42,769 bases of DNA from Burkholderiales bacterium (GCA_017853245.1 JAFMJY010000008.1:1-42769); one strand, 5' to 3'; shown: positions 8,386 to 18,114, counted from the stretch's first letter. Numbers and translations are program-made. Notes: generated by a model not told the origin, from the sequence alone.

Positions 8386-9318
8386 CCGCTGCTCGAGCGC
8401 ATCCAGCACGGCGCGCTCGGCGCGCTCGCCGGTCTGCTCACCGATTTCCACCATGCAGGTGGGGCTGGTGACGTTGATTTCGGTAAGCCAGTCCCCGATC
8501 ACGTCCAGACCGCCCAAAAGCATCCCCTCTTGCGCAAGCACGGCGCCCACCGTCCGCGCAATCTCGCGGTCCCGCGCGCTCAGCGGCTGCGCGATACCGG
8601 TGCCGCCCGCAGCGAGGTTCCCGCGGGTCTCACCCGACTTTGGGATTCGTGCCAGGCACTGCGGGAACGGGTTCCCGTCGATCACCAGCACGCGCTTGTC
8701 ACCTTTGACTATCTCCGGCACGTAGCGTTGCGCCATGATGGTTCGCTCGGCCGCTCCGGCCATGGTTTCCACGATGACGTTTCGATTGGGGTCGTCGTGG
8801 CGTACGCGGAAGATCATCGTGCCCCCCATGCCGTCGAGCTTCTTGAGGATGACGTCGCGCTGCTCATCGATGAAGGCCTGGATGCGCGCCGGCTCACGGG
8901 ACACCAATGTCGGTGGCGTGAACTGGGGGAATCTCAAAATCGAGAGCTTTTCGCTCCAGTCGCGCAGCCCCCGAGCGGCATTCATCACCCGAGCGCCCTG
9001 CGCCTCGGCCCGCTCGAGAAGCAGGGTTGCGTAGTAGTACTCGGCATCGAAGGGCGGGTCCTTGCGCATCAGCACCCAGTCGAAATTGCACAGGGGTTGC
9101 TCCCGGGCTTCGCCCGCATCGCACCAGCGCCCATCTCCGCCCGGCAAGGCAATGGCCTTCGCGCTGGCGAGCACCTCGCCCGCGCGCACGAAGAGATCGC
9201 GCAGCTCGAAGGCGAACACCTCGTGCCCGCGGCGCGCAGCCTCGCGCATCATGGCGATGGAGGAATCCTTCTTGGGATTCAGGCTGGCCATCGGGTCGAC
9301 GAGAAACGCGATCTTCAT
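8356..9318 (-). CDS. gshB: Glutathione synthetase
   Basis: A 320-residue ATP-grasp ligase that joins gamma-glutamylcysteine to glycine, the second step of glutathione synthesis. Recognisable elements are the N-terminal KIAFLVDPMASLNPKKDSS, the MRKDPPFD motif, DVILKKLDGMGGTMIFR in the ATP-grasp fold, PEIVKGDKRVLVIDG, RGNLAAGGTG, and LTEINVTSPTCMVEI at the metal/nucleotide site. The length fits the proteobacterial family (about 315). The ATG (complement of 9316-9318) overlaps the gshA stop as ATGA, so the two steps are translationally coupled. It converges on the HIT gene. Confidence 0.96.
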   Translation of the reverse strand: MKIAFLVDPMASLNPKKDSSIAMMREAARRGHEVFAFELRDLFVRAGEVLASAKAIALPGGDGRWCDAGEAREQPLCNFDWVLMRKDPPFDAEYYYATLLLERAEAQGARVMNAARGLRDWSEKLSILRFPQFTPPTLVSREPARIQAFIDEQRDVILKKLDGMGGTMIFRVRHDDPNRNVIVETMAGAAERTIMAQRYVPEIVKGDKRVLVIDGNPFPQCLARIPKSGETRGNLAAGGTGIAQPLSARDREIARTVGAVLAQEGMLLGGLDVIGDWLTEINVTSPTCMVEIGEQTGERAERAVLDALEQRLAAGKRCVE

Positions 9319-10595
9319 GGGGCCTCCGGGGATAGCGCCTCAATCTCGAGCGCGGCGGCGAGCAGGGCGAGCCGGGCGACGACGCCGTAGGTGTAGAAGC
9401 GGTTGGGCGGCGCGCCGGGGGCGCCTGTGCAGTCCGGAAGGTGGCAATCGGTCTCGAAGGCGAGGGGACGGAATTCCATTCCCGGCGCGTTCAGGTTCTG
9501 GTCCTTGCCGCGCTCCGTATGCACACGGTAGAAGCCGCCCACCACGAACTGGTCGATCATATAGACCACAGGTTCGGCGATCGCCTCCCCCACTTGCTCG
9601 AAGGTGGGAACGCCTTCCTGGATGATCACCTGCGAGACTTCGAGGCCCTCCTTCACCACGGCCATCTTGTTGCGGGCCTTGCGATTGAGGTTCCTCACAT
9701 CGTCGGGGCTGCGAGCCGTCATGATGCCCATGCCGTAGGTCCCGGCATCGGCCTTGACGATGGCAAAAGGCGCTTCAGTGATCCCGTACTGAGCGTACTT
9801 CACCCGTGTCCCGTCGAGCACCTGTGCCACCGCTGCTGCCAGGCATTCCTCACCCGCCTTTTCGGCGAAATTCACTTCGCCGCAGGTGGCGAACGCCGGG
9901 TTCACGAACCACGAGTCGATGCCGAGGAGCCGGGAAAAATCTTCCGCAACCGTGTTGAAGGCTGCGAAGTGTTGCGATTTGCGACGGGTGGACCACCCTG
10001 CCTTGAGGGGTGGCACGACCACCTGCTCGAGGCCCTGGAGCAGGGGGGGGATGCCGGCCGACAGGTCATTGTTCAGCACGACTGCGCAGGGGTCGAATCC
10101 ATCAAGCTCCACTCGGTTGGCCGAGCGTCGCAGCGGCTCCAGCAGGATGCTCTCGCCACCCGAAGTCTCGAGCGTCGTCGGCCCTGGAAGGTCCGGGATC
10201 AGGCTGCCGATCCGCACCTCGAGTCCTGCTCCCTCGAGGATGCGCTTGAGGACGGCGACGTTATGCAGGTAATGGAGGTTGCGGGTGTGGTTCTCCGGCA
10301 CGAGCACAAAGCGCTGCGCGTCGGGGCAGAGCTTCTGGATGGCCGACATGGCGGCATGCACGCAAAGCGGCCAGAAATCCGGGTTGAGGTTGTTGAAGCC
10401 GCCGGGGAACAGGTTCGTGTCCACGGGCGCCAGCTTGAAGCCCGCGTTGCGCAAGTCCACGGAGGCGTAGAACGGCACCTCGTGCTCCGCGAACTGGGCA
10501 CGCAACCAATGCTCGATTTCCGGGCGCTTCCCCAGCACCAGGCGCTCGAGCTCGTTGAGGGGGCCGGTAAGCGACGTGGTGAGGTGGGGAACCAT
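9315..10595 (-). CDS. gshA: Glutamate-cysteine ligase, Acidithiobacillus-type family
   Basis: A 426-residue enzyme making gamma-glutamylcysteine from glutamate, cysteine and ATP. The sequence is not of the E. coli GshA type. It matches the separate family first defined in Acidithiobacillus ferrooxidans and common in betaproteobacteria, with motifs such as DTNLFPGGFNNLN, VPENHTRNLHYL, VVLNNDLSAGIP, WSTRRKSQHF, FAIVKADAGTYGMGIM and VIIQEGVPTFE. Identification rests on recalled family features, not a search. It is the first gene of a gshA-gshB unit. About 110 bases separate it from the divergent DUF486 gene, and any promoter must lie there, but I see no convincing boxes. Confidence 0.93.
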   Translation of the reverse strand: MVPHLTTSLTGPLNELERLVLGKRPEIEHWLRAQFAEHEVPFYASVDLRNAGFKLAPVDTNLFPGGFNNLNPDFWPLCVHAAMSAIQKLCPDAQRFVLVPENHTRNLHYLHNVAVLKRILEGAGLEVRIGSLIPDLPGPTTLETSGGESILLEPLRRSANRVELDGFDPCAVVLNNDLSAGIPPLLQGLEQVVVPPLKAGWSTRRKSQHFAAFNTVAEDFSRLLGIDSWFVNPAFATCGEVNFAEKAGEECLAAAVAQVLDGTRVKYAQYGITEAPFAIVKADAGTYGMGIMTARSPDDVRNLNRKARNKMAVVKEGLEVSQVIIQEGVPTFEQVGEAIAEPVVYMIDQFVVGGFYRVHTERGKDQNLNAPGMEFRPLAFETDCHLPDCTGAPGAPPNRFYTYGVVARLALLAAALEIEALSPEAP

Positions 10596-10705
10596 GGGGT
10601 GCTGTGACGGGCCGATTGAGTGGTGCAGCCCGGCGAGTGTAACGCGGTCGGGTGATAAGATTTTGACCCCTTACATTCTCCTTCGCGCAGGCCCGCGCTT
10701 CGCCC

Positions 10706-11059
10706 ATGACGCCCCTGCAGACGATCGCAGCCACGGTCACCCTGTTGGCCGCTTCGAACCTCTTCATGACATTTGCGTGGTACGGGCACCTCAAGCATCT
10801 GCAGTCGAGCCCGTGGTGGTGGGCAGCCCTCGCAAGCTGGGGGATCGCGCTCTTCGAGTACCTGCTTCAGGTGCCGGCCAATCGCATCGGCTTCGGCAGC
10901 GGCTTGAGCCTCGCGCAATTGAAGATCCTGCAGGAGGTGGTGACACTCGCCGTATTCGCACCCTTCGCGATGTTCTACATGGGCGAGCGGCTGTCGTGGA
11001 ACTACCTGTGGGCCTCGCTGTGCCTGGTGGGCGCCGTGTACTTCATTTTCCGCCCGTGA
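10706..11059 (+). CDS. DUF486 family small inner-membrane protein
   Basis: A 117-residue very hydrophobic protein with four predicted membrane segments (about residues 6-26, 36-54, 73-92 and 97-115) and a final YFIFRP. The sequence, including the AWYGHLK, FEYLLQVPANRIG and FYMGERLSWNYLWA stretches, fits DUF486, a small relative of the drug/metabolite transporter superfamily. No substrate is known. Its stop overlaps the start of mpl as GTGA. It is divergent from gshA. Confidence 0.85.
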   Translation: MTPLQTIAATVTLLAASNLFMTFAWYGHLKHLQSSPWWWAALASWGIALFEYLLQVPANRIGFGSGLSLAQLKILQEVVTLAVFAPFAMFYMGERLSWNYLWASLCLVGAVYFIFRP

Positions 11060-12423
11060 AACTGCACATTCTTGGCATTGCCGGCACCTTCATGGGCGGA
11101 CTGGCCAAGATCGCCCGCGAGGCGGGCCACATCGTCACCGGCTGTGATGCGCAGGTCTATCCGCCGATGAGCGACCAGCTCCGCGAATTGGGCGTGGCGG
11201 TACACGAGGGCTACGATGCCGGGCAGCTGGACCGCTACCCGGCGGACGTCTGCGTTGTCGGCAACGCCATGACGCGCGGCAAGCCCGTGGTCGAGGCCAT
11301 GCTCGACCGAGGCCTGCGCTACACCTCCGGGCCGCAGTGGCTCGCCGAAAACGTGCTTGCGGGCAAGTGGGTGCTTGCCGTAGCCGGCACCCATGGGAAG
11401 ACCACAACCTCGGCGATGCTCGCGTGGATTCTGGAGTCGGCTGGGCTCAACCCGGGGTTCCTCATCGGCGGCGTGCCGCGCAACTTTGGTGTTTCGGCGC
11501 GGCTCACGAACTCGGCGTTTTTCGTGGTCGAGGCCGATGAGTACGACACGGCCTTTTTCGACAAGCGCTCGAAGTTCGTCTGGTACCGGCCGCGCACGGC
11601 AATTCTGAATAACCTCGAGTTCGACCACGCGGATATCTTTCCCGACCTGGCGGCCATCGAGACGCAATTTCACCACCTCGTGCGTACCGTGCCCTCGGGC
11701 GGCCGCCTGGTGGTGAATGCTGCAGACCAGCCGCTCGCCCGCGTGCTTCAGCGCGGCTGCTGGACGCCCGTCGAGCGATTTGGCGCGGGTGGCGACTGGT
11801 CCGTGGGCGCCGAAGGGCCCGGTGAATCCTTCGAGGTGATGCACGCCGGGCGCGTCGTCGGGCGTGTCGAATGGGATGTCCCCGGGGCATTCAATCGACA
11901 CAACGCGCTGGCGGCCATTGCCGCAGCGCGACACGCGGGAGTTCCAGTCGACGCAGCGATCGGTGCGCTCGCCCGCTTCGAGGGCGTGAAGCGTCGCCTG
12001 GAAGTGCGCGGCGTGGCCGGTGGCGTGACCGTCTATGACGACTTCGCCCACCATCCGACAGCCTTCGAGGCCACGGTGTCCGGCCTGCGACGGCGTGTCG
12101 GCAGGGCGCGGATCGTGGCGGTGTTCGAGCCCCGTTCCAACACGATGAAGCAGGGCACCATGCAGTCCCGCCTTGCCGCAAGCCTCGCCGGCGCAGACCT
12201 CGTTTGTTGCCATGCGAGCGGGCTTGGCTGGGATGCCGGCGCTGCGCTCGCGTCCTTGGGTTCCAAGGCGACCGTGCACGCAAGCGTCGAGGCGCTGCTC
12301 GATTTTCTTGCGGTGACATTGCAGCCGGGCGACCATGTCCTCGTCATGTCCAACGGTGGCTTCGGCGCCATTCACGGGCGATTGCTCGAGCGCCTCGGCG
12401 CAGCAGCCAGCGCCACCCGGTGA
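11056..12423 (+). CDS. mpl: UDP-MurNAc:L-alanyl-gamma-D-glutamyl-meso-diaminopimelate ligase
   Basis: A 455-residue Mur-ligase-family enzyme that recycles cell-wall tripeptide by joining it to UDP-MurNAc in the cytoplasm. The N-terminal HILGIAGTFMGGLAKIA is the UDP-binding fold in the form typical of Mpl (MurC has GIGG.GM). The P-loop GTHGKTTT is at 111-118. EADEYDTAFFDKRSKF, NNLEFDHADIF and YDDFAHHPTA are also characteristic. The frame is open far upstream, but GTG at 11056, overlapping the previous stop as GTGA, gives the expected N-terminus. Length agrees with E. coli Mpl (457). It heads a coupled mpl-yqiA-RNase run. Confidence 0.95.
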   Translation: MKLHILGIAGTFMGGLAKIAREAGHIVTGCDAQVYPPMSDQLRELGVAVHEGYDAGQLDRYPADVCVVGNAMTRGKPVVEAMLDRGLRYTSGPQWLAENVLAGKWVLAVAGTHGKTTTSAMLAWILESAGLNPGFLIGGVPRNFGVSARLTNSAFFVVEADEYDTAFFDKRSKFVWYRPRTAILNNLEFDHADIFPDLAAIETQFHHLVRTVPSGGRLVVNAADQPLARVLQRGCWTPVERFGAGGDWSVGAEGPGESFEVMHAGRVVGRVEWDVPGAFNRHNALAAIAAARHAGVPVDAAIGALARFEGVKRRLEVRGVAGGVTVYDDFAHHPTAFEATVSGLRRRVGRARIVAVFEPRSNTMKQGTMQSRLAASLAGADLVCCHASGLGWDAGAALASLGSKATVHASVEALLDFLAVTLQPGDHVLVMSNGGFGAIHGRLLERLGAAASATR

Positions 12424-13010
12424 GCGCGATCGTCTACCTGCACGGCTTCCTCAGCTCGCCCGCTTCCGCCAAGGCCTCGCAGCTGGGCGAATACCTGCGC
12501 CGCCATGCACCAGACGTAGCCTATCGGGTTCCGGCGCTGCCTCATCGCCCGGCTCGTGCCGTCGATAGGGCCGCAGCGGAAGTGGGCGCCTTGGGTGGGG
12601 AGCCCCTGCTGGTGGGCAGCTCGCTGGGTGGCTTCTATGCCACCGTGCTCGCCGAGCGCCTCGGGTGCCGCGCGGTCGTGATTAACCCGGCAGTGCATCC
12701 GCAGCGCCTCTTGAGCCGCCTTCAAGGGCCGCAGCGCAATCCCTACACGGGGGAAGCGTTCCAGCTGTCGGGCGATCACCTGGTCGAGTTGCGCGCCCTC
12801 GACCCGCCGCGCATCACCCGGCCTGACCGCTACTGGCTGCTCGCCGAGACGGGCGACGACGTGCTCGATTATCGGGAGGCGGTGGCGTACTACGCTGGCG
12901 CTCGCCAGGACGTCGCCCAGGGGGGTGATCACTCGCTCCAGGGCTTCGCGGGCCACCTTCCCGGCATCGTCGCGTGGGCGCGCGAGCCACGCCAAGAGGG
13001 CCTCTCGTGA
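12420..13010 (+). CDS. YqiA-like alpha/beta-hydrolase esterase
   Basis: A 196-residue small alpha/beta hydrolase of the YqiA/UPF0227 family. VYLHGF (5-10) is the oxyanion-side motif. GSSLGGFYA carries the nucleophile S68, DDVLDY probably provides the acid, and GGDHSLQGF the catalytic His. E. coli YqiA has esterase activity on short acyl esters, and the physiological substrate is not known. The GTG start overlaps the mpl stop (GTGA) and its own stop overlaps the next gene in the same way. Confidence 0.88.
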   Translation: MSAIVYLHGFLSSPASAKASQLGEYLRRHAPDVAYRVPALPHRPARAVDRAAAEVGALGGEPLLVGSSLGGFYATVLAERLGCRAVVINPAVHPQRLLSRLQGPQRNPYTGEAFQLSGDHLVELRALDPPRITRPDRYWLLAETGDDVLDYREAVAYYAGARQDVAQGGDHSLQGFAGHLPGIVAWAREPRQEGLS

Positions 13011-14851
13011 AGCAAGTGCTCTTCGAGGAGGATGGCGCGTTTCGGGTGGGCACCGTCCTTTCGGAGGCGGGCGGCGCGCTCCAGGTGGAGGCGGCGCACG
13101 GCAAGCGCTCCAAAGTGAAGGCCACTGCCATTCTCCTGCGCTTCGACGGGCAGCCGCTCTCGAGCTTCATGGGTGATGCCCAGGCGCAGTCGGAGGCGAT
13201 CGACCGCCAGTTTCTCTGGGAGGTTTGCAGCGCCCAGGAGTTCGGCTTCGCCGACCTGGCGGCCGATTACTTCGGGCAGTCGCCGTCGCCAGTGCAGGCC
13301 ACGGCTGTAGCGCTCGCCCTGCACGCCAACCCGATGTACTTCTACCGGCGCGGCCGTGGCCGCTATCAGGCCGCACCGGCGGAGAACCTGCGCGCAGCGC
13401 TCGCGGGCGCAGAGAAGAAGCGACGGCAGCAGGAACAGGTGGATGCATGGGCGGCCTCACTCGCCCGGGGTGAGACGCCCGAGGAGATCGCGACCCATCT
13501 GGATACCCTGCTCTTCAAGCCCGACAAGATGAGCCTTCCCTGGCGGGCGCTGGAGCAGGCCGCTGCAGCCTCCGGGAACCCGCCGGCGCAGTTTCTGGCG
13601 AGCGTCGGCTTGCTCCAGGGCCCGCAGGATTACTGGCTTCGCAAGCTTGCCTTCGATCGCTATCCGGGGGGCTTGGGCTTCCCCAAGGCGCCCTCGACAG
13701 GCAGCCCGCCCGACCTTGCGCAGGCGGCGGTCGAAGCCTTTTCCATCGACGATCAGGACACCACGGAGATCGATGATGCGTTCTCGGTCACGCGGCAGTC
13801 CGACGGGAGTTGGCGCGTCGGAATTCACATCGCGGCCCCCGCTCTGCTGTTCGGTGACGGCCACCCGCTGGAGGCGCTGGCGCGGGAGCGCCTGTCCACC
13901 GTCTACTACCCGGGCGGCAAGATCACCATGCTTCCCGAGTCCGCCGTTGCCGGCTCGACGCTCGCGGCGGGCCGCGCGGTGGCCGCTGTCTCGCTCTATG
14001 TTGTCATCGACCCCGATACGCTCGACGTCCGGTCTCACGAGACGCGCGTGGAGCGCGTGCCGATCGCAGCCAACCTGCGCACGGGCGAGCTCGAGTCGCG
14101 GCTAACCGGAGAGGCGCTCGCCGCGGGCAGCCCGCCTGGCCCCTTCGGCGCGGAGCTGGCGCTGCTGTGGCACTTGGCGCGCAAGCTGCGTGCCGCTCGC
14201 GGGGCGCAAGAAGAGCGGGCCGACCGGGTGGACTACACCTTTCGGGTCGAAGGCGGTCGCGTGTCGATCGAGGTTCGACCCCGGGGCTCGCCCGTCGACA
14301 CGCTGGTTGCCGAGTTGATGATTCACGTCAATGCAACCTGGGGCAGGGTGCTGGCGGAGGCGGGTGTACCCGGCCTGTACCGAAACCAGCGTGGCGCCAA
14401 GACGCGAATGGAGGCCGAGCCCGGTGCCCACGAAGGGCTGGGTGTGACCCACTACGCCTGGTCCAGCTCGCCCATCCGTCGCTTCGCCGATCTCGCCAAC
14501 CAGCGGCAGATCATCGCGCTGGCGCTTGGCGAGGCGCCGCCCCATACCCGCGAGGCGTTGGAGGCCGTGGCGGGTCGTTTTGAGGAGGCCTATGAAGCAT
14601 ATGGCGAGTTTCAGCGTCAGCTCGAGCGGTACTGGTGCCTGCGATTCATTGCGCAAGAGAGGCTTGGCGAATCGGATGCAACCGTCATTCGCGACGAGCT
14701 TGTCCGCCTCGCCAACCTGCCGCTCGTCTGCCGGGTGACCGGCATGCCCTCCCTCGCGCCCGGCGATCGGGTTCGTGTGGCCTTCGGTGAGGCGGACTAC
14801 TGGGAAACGCACCTCCCGTGCCGGTATGCGGGGCGGGCGGAGGGCGTATAG
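13007..14851 (+). CDS. RNase II/R family exoribonuclease (RNB domain)
   Basis: A 614-residue RNB-domain protein, expected to degrade RNA 3' to 5' hydrolytically in the cytoplasm. The catalytic acidic cluster is FSIDDQDTTEIDDAF: by alignment with E. coli RNase II (D201, D207, D209, D210) the residues are D248, E254, D256 and D257, so the second Asp is Glu. The RNB domain continues through STVYYPGGKITMLPE and ends with YRNQRGAKTRME and SSSPIRRFADLANQRQI, which supplies the conserved Arg pair. A short S1-like tail follows. The GTG start at 13007 overlaps the previous stop. It is shorter than E. coli RNase R (813), and the betaproteobacterial subgroup is often simply called ribonuclease II. tonB begins at the next base. 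Confidence 0.9.
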   Translation: MKQVLFEEDGAFRVGTVLSEAGGALQVEAAHGKRSKVKATAILLRFDGQPLSSFMGDAQAQSEAIDRQFLWEVCSAQEFGFADLAADYFGQSPSPVQATAVALALHANPMYFYRRGRGRYQAAPAENLRAALAGAEKKRRQQEQVDAWAASLARGETPEEIATHLDTLLFKPDKMSLPWRALEQAAAASGNPPAQFLASVGLLQGPQDYWLRKLAFDRYPGGLGFPKAPSTGSPPDLAQAAVEAFSIDDQDTTEIDDAFSVTRQSDGSWRVGIHIAAPALLFGDGHPLEALARERLSTVYYPGGKITMLPESAVAGSTLAAGRAVAAVSLYVVIDPDTLDVRSHETRVERVPIAANLRTGELESRLTGEALAAGSPPGPFGAELALLWHLARKLRAARGAQEERADRVDYTFRVEGGRVSIEVRPRGSPVDTLVAELMIHVNATWGRVLAEAGVPGLYRNQRGAKTRMEAEPGAHEGLGVTHYAWSSSPIRRFADLANQRQIIALALGEAPPHTREALEAVAGRFEEAYEAYGEFQRQLERYWCLRFIAQERLGESDATVIRDELVRLANLPLVCRVTGMPSLAPGDRVRVAFGEADYWETHLPCRYAGRAEGV

Positions 14852-15613
14852 GTGTTGCAGCAGCCGTTGCGTGCTGCGGTCGCTGCATCCGTGCTCGTGC
14901 ACGGGGCCGCAATCGTCGCCCTCGGCTGGGGCCCGTCTGGCCCGCGCCCGGCCGCTACCCCTCACGACCTCCTCGAGGTGGTGCTGGTCAACGCGCGCAG
15001 CACGGTTGCGCCGAGCCGCCCGGAAGTGCTGGCCCAGGCCAATCTTGACGACGGCGGGAGCGCAAAACCGGACCGGCGTGCCTCCAGCCCGCCACCGGTG
15101 GCGAGCGCCCCCCCGCTTCCTTCGGAGCCTCCCGTGCTGCAGCAGCTCCCCGCGAGTCGCGAGGCGCTACTGATGCGTCCGACGCCCCATCAGTTACAGG
15201 AGCTGGCGCGGCAGGTGGCGCACGCTCCGCGGGACGTCGAGGCCCACCCGACATGGCGGCGCACGGAGTTCGTGGGCGCGCGCGCCGCCGAGTACCGCTT
15301 CGCCGCCTACGTCGACAACTGGCGCCACAAGGTCGAGCGGGTGGGCAATCTCAACTATCCCGCCGAGGCGCGCCGCCAGCGGCTGTACGGTTCGCTCCAG
15401 CTGACGGTGGTCCTGCGCGCCGACGGCGAGGTCGACTCGGTGACGCTCAACCGCTCGTCCGGCCACCGCGTTCTGGATGAGGCGGCCATGCAGGTCGTGC
15501 GGATGGCAGGCCCGTACGACCGCTTTCCCGAGGCCATTGCGCGCGACACGGACTTCATCTCCATCACCCGGACGTGGACCTTTTCGCGCGATGAGGCCGT
15601 ATCGGCGCGCTGA
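14852..15613 (+). CDS. tonB: TonB-like energy transducer
   Basis: A 253-residue protein with one N-terminal membrane anchor (about residues 8-26, with the SxxxH-like SVLVHG), a proline-rich periplasmic linker (about 65-100, with SPPPVASAPPLPSEPP) and a C-terminal TonB domain (about 150-250, with LNYPAEARRQRLYGSLQLTVVL and the TRTWTF end). It would carry proton-motive energy from ExbB/ExbD to outer-membrane receptors; no exbBD or receptor lies in the window. The GTG start abuts the RNase stop, and placement after a ribonuclease gene is familiar from other betaproteobacteria. The C-terminal domain could also serve a TonB-like protein of other function. Confidence 0.85.
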   Translation: MLQQPLRAAVAASVLVHGAAIVALGWGPSGPRPAATPHDLLEVVLVNARSTVAPSRPEVLAQANLDDGGSAKPDRRASSPPPVASAPPLPSEPPVLQQLPASREALLMRPTPHQLQELARQVAHAPRDVEAHPTWRRTEFVGARAAEYRFAAYVDNWRHKVERVGNLNYPAEARRQRLYGSLQLTVVLRADGEVDSVTLNRSSGHRVLDEAAMQVVRMAGPYDRFPEAIARDTDFISITRTWTFSRDEAVSAR

Positions 15614-15628
15614 AGCGCAGGCAAGCCT

Positions 15629-17053
15629 TCAGGCTGCCCGAGCCGACTTGAAGAGCGCGAGCGCCCGCTCGCGCTGGACGGCGTGGTCGACGATCGGCAT
15701 CGGGTAGTCCCGCCCCAGGGTGATGCCGGCTGCCTGCTGCTCGAGGGGCGGCATGGTCCACGGCGCGTGCAGGTAGCGCGCCGGCACCTTGGCTAACTCC
15801 GGCAGGTAGCGGCGGATGAACTTGCCCTCGGGGTCGAAGCGCTCCGACTGCGACACGGGGTTGAAGATGCGGAAGTAGGGCTGCGCGTCGCAGCCGGTGG
15901 AAGCCGCCCATTGCCAGCCACCATTGTTGGCGGCGAGGTCGAAGTCGATCAGCTGATCGGCGAAATAGCGCTCGCCCTGCCGCCAGTCGACCAGCAGGTC
16001 CTTCACCAGGAAGGAGGCCACGATCATGCGCAGGCGGTTGTGCATGTAGCCAGTGGTGTTGATCTGGCGCATGGCGGCGTCGACGATAGGGAACCCTGTG
16101 CGCGCCTCGCACCACGCCTGGAAGTGCGCGTCCTCGCCGGGCCAGCGGATGGCGTCGTACTCCCGACGGAAGTTGCCCGTGGCGGCGTGCGGGTGGTGCC
16201 AGAGAATCTGGAAGTAGAAATCACGCCAGATGAGCTCGGAGAGCCAGGTCTCGGCGCCTGAGCCCCGCTGCTCGCGCGCGGCCCGCGCCAAGGCACGAAT
16301 CGAAACGGTGCCGAACCGGTTGTGTGTCGACAGGTAGGAAACCCCCTTCACAGCCGGGAAGTCCCGGGCGTCCCGGTAACCCGTCATGCGCCCGGCAAAG
16401 GCGTCGAACAGCTGCCGAGCGCCCGACATGCCCGGCGCAATCAGCGGTGCGGGCCCTTCGTCGAACCCAAGCTCGGCAAGGCTCGGAATCCCGTGGTCGG
16501 TGGCGGGCGGCGCCAGGCGCGCAGCGTGCTTGGCCACGGGGTAGGCGCGCAGGTAGTCGTCATTCACCTTCGCAAGCCAGGCGCGCTTGTAGGGGGTGAA
16601 GACGACAAACCGGCCTCCGGCCTGGGTGAGCACCTCATCCTTGGCGAAGACCACCTGGTCCTTGGCGAGGTGCAAACGCCGGCCTGCGGTGGCGAGAGCC
16701 TTCTCGACAGCGGCATCGCGGTCCCGGGCTGCCGGCTCGTAATCTTCGTTGGCAAAGACAGCGTCGGCATGAAGCTCGGCGGCGAGCCTCGGGATCGCTT
16801 CGCGCGCCAGGTCGTGCAACACGGTCAGCTCACCACCCTGCGCCCGCAGCGCAGCGCGCAATTCGACAAGGCTGTCCCGGATGAAGGCCACTCGCCGGTC
16901 GTGGCCGCGTGGCAACCGATCGAGGATTTCCCGGTCGAAGACGAACACGCAGTGCACGGACCGGGAGTGGGTGAGCGCGTAGTAGAGGCCGGCGTTGTCC
17001 TCGTTTCGGAGGTCACGGCGGAACCAGAAGAGGCTGCGGTCGTAGGAGGTCAC
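15629..17053 (-). CDS. phrB: Deoxyribodipyrimidine photolyase (class I)
   Basis: A 474-residue cryptochrome/photolyase-family flavoprotein that repairs UV pyrimidine dimers with light. The N-terminal [17 protein letters not shown] and VFVFDREIL belong to the antenna domain. The FAD domain carries [51 protein letters not shown] and [24 protein letters not shown], which hold the FAD- and lesion-contacting residues of CPD photolyases. The frame is open to 17983, but the family N-terminus ([12 protein letters not shown]) sets the start at GTG 17053. It is divergent from yqgE and convergent with tonB, leaving 15 bases. Confidence 0.95.
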   Translation of the reverse strand: MTSYDRSLFWFRRDLRNEDNAGLYYALTHSRSVHCVFVFDREILDRLPRGHDRRVAFIRDSLVELRAALRAQGGELTVLHDLAREAIPRLAAELHADAVFANEDYEPAARDRDAAVEKALATAGRRLHLAKDQVVFAKDEVLTQAGGRFVVFTPYKRAWLAKVNDDYLRAYPVAKHAARLAPPATDHGIPSLAELGFDEGPAPLIAPGMSGARQLFDAFAGRMTGYRDARDFPAVKGVSYLSTHNRFGTVSIRALARAAREQRGSGAETWLSELIWRDFYFQILWHHPHAATGNFRREYDAIRWPGEDAHFQAWCEARTGFPIVDAAMRQINTTGYMHNRLRMIVASFLVKDLLVDWRQGERYFADQLIDFDLAANNGGWQWAASTGCDAQPYFRIFNPVSQSERFDPEGKFIRRYLPELAKVPARYLHAPWTMPPLEQQAAGITLGRDYPMPIVDHAVQRERALALFKSARAA

Positions 17054-17112
17054 GGGGCGGGGCTCCAGGGCGCGCCAGGGGCGGCACCGTGGCGGGTGAG
17101 GGTGGGACGAAT

Positions 17113-17118
17113 TAGAAT
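17113..17118 (+). promoter_or_regulatory. Possible -10 box for the yqgE-pyrC' operon
   Basis: TAGAAT lies in an AT-rich patch about 17 bases before the yqgE ATG, in an otherwise GC-rich divergent gap. No good -35 box is seen at the right distance, so this is a weak call. Confidence 0.3.
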
Positions 17119-17134
17119 AGAGGGCCGGTGGCAA

Positions 17135-17692
17135 ATGCAAACGATCAATCTCACGCGCCACTTCCTCATCGCCATGCCGGGCATGGTGGACCCGCATTTT
17201 TCCCGCTCCCTCACGTTCATCTGCGAGCACAACGAGCGCGGAGCGCTCGGCCTGGTGGTGAACCGGCCTACGGACGTCACCCTCGGGGCCCTGTTTGCCA
17301 AGGTCGACCTGCCGCCGCCCGACGCCTCGCTTGCCGCCCGGCCGGTGTATTTCGGCGGGCCGGTGCAACCCGAGCACGGGTTTGTCCTTCACCGGCCCCT
17401 GGGGGACTGGCGCTCCACGCTGCCGGTAGGCGACGCGGGCCTCACCACATCGAAGGACATCCTCGAGGCCATGTCCCGGGGAGACGGCCCATGCGATTGG
17501 CTGGTGGCTACGGGATACGCGGGTTGGGCTCCGGGCCAGTTGGAGGACGAGATTCGTCGGAATGGCTGGCTGACGGTCAGCGCCGACCTCGACGTGGTCT
17601 TTCACCTGCCTCCCGAGGGCCGCTACGACGCAGCACTGGGCGCGCTCGGCGTGTCGCTTCCGTCGCTTTCCGGCCAGGCGGGGCATGCATGA
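17135..17692 (+). CDS. yqgE: YqgE/AlgH family protein (UPF0301)
   Basis: A 185-residue protein with the family's defining segments: [53 protein letters not shown], and [16 protein letters not shown]. Its biochemical role is not established; in many proteobacteria it sits before ruvX, as here. The ATG at 17135 was chosen because it begins directly with the family N-terminus ([10 protein letters not shown]). Its stop overlaps the ruvX start as ATGA, and it leads a five-gene unit reaching pyrC'. Confidence 0.93.
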   Translation: MQTINLTRHFLIAMPGMVDPHFSRSLTFICEHNERGALGLVVNRPTDVTLGALFAKVDLPPPDASLAARPVYFGGPVQPEHGFVLHRPLGDWRSTLPVGDAGLTTSKDILEAMSRGDGPCDWLVATGYAGWAPGQLEDEIRRNGWLTVSADLDVVFHLPPEGRYDAALGALGVSLPSLSGQAGHA

Positions 17693-18114
17693 AGGCCGGC
17701 ACGCTTCTCGGCTTCGACTTCGGTGAGCGCCGGATCGGCGTCGCTGTGGGCGAGATGGAGACGGGGCTTGCCCACCCGGTAGCCACCATCGCCGAGCCGG
17801 CCACCGCTGCGCGCCTGGCGGCCATCGAGCGCCTGGTTTCCGAGTGGAAGCCCGTGGGCCTGGTGGTGGGGGCTCCCCAGCATGCGGACGGCAGCGTGCA
17901 CCCCGTCGCCCAGCTCGCGGGCAAGTTCGCGCGCCGGCTGGCGGCGCGCTTCCAACTGCCGGTGACGGTGGTGGACGAAACACTCTCCTCAGTGGAGGCT
18001 GGGCACCGGCTTCGGGAAGGGGGGCGTCGCGAAGGGGATGTCGATGCCGAGGCCGCCGTCGTCATTCTGCAGACCTACCTGAATGAGCCCGGACATGGCC
18101 GCTCGCCTGCCTGA
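17689..18114 (+). CDS. ruvX: Putative Holliday junction resolvase RuvX/YqgF
   Basis: A 141-residue RNase H-fold protein. [17 protein letters not shown] carries the first catalytic Asp (D10), [12 protein letters not shown] is the second family motif, VDETLSS the third, and [13 protein letters not shown] the C-terminal helix with the last acidic residue. Known roles of the family are pre-16S rRNA 5' maturation and possible junction resolution. The length matches E. coli YqgF (138). The ATG at 17689 overlaps the yqgE stop. Its 3' end overlaps the start of pyrR by about 30 bases. Confidence 0.94.
   Translation: MKAGTLLGFDFGERRIGVAVGEMETGLAHPVATIAEPATAARLAAIERLVSEWKPVGLVVGAPQHADGSVHPVAQLAGKFARRLAARFQLPVTVVDETLSSVEAGHRLREGGRREGDVDAEAAVVILQTYLNEPGHGRSPA

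Noticed and set aside
9441-10607. A 388-codon frame antisense to gshA, and similar long frames opposite lipA, mpl and argH
   Set aside because: Shadow frames of strongly codon-biased genes, with no own start context or recognisable domains.
10616-10643. Promoter TTGAGT-N16-TGTAAC before the DUF486 gene
   Set aside because: Spacing is short and the -10 is poor; not distinguishable from background in this gap.
12204-13010. Longer start for the esterase gene overlapping mpl by over 200 bases
   Set aside because: The family N-terminus begins at GTG 12420, which also forms the GTGA overlap seen repeatedly here.
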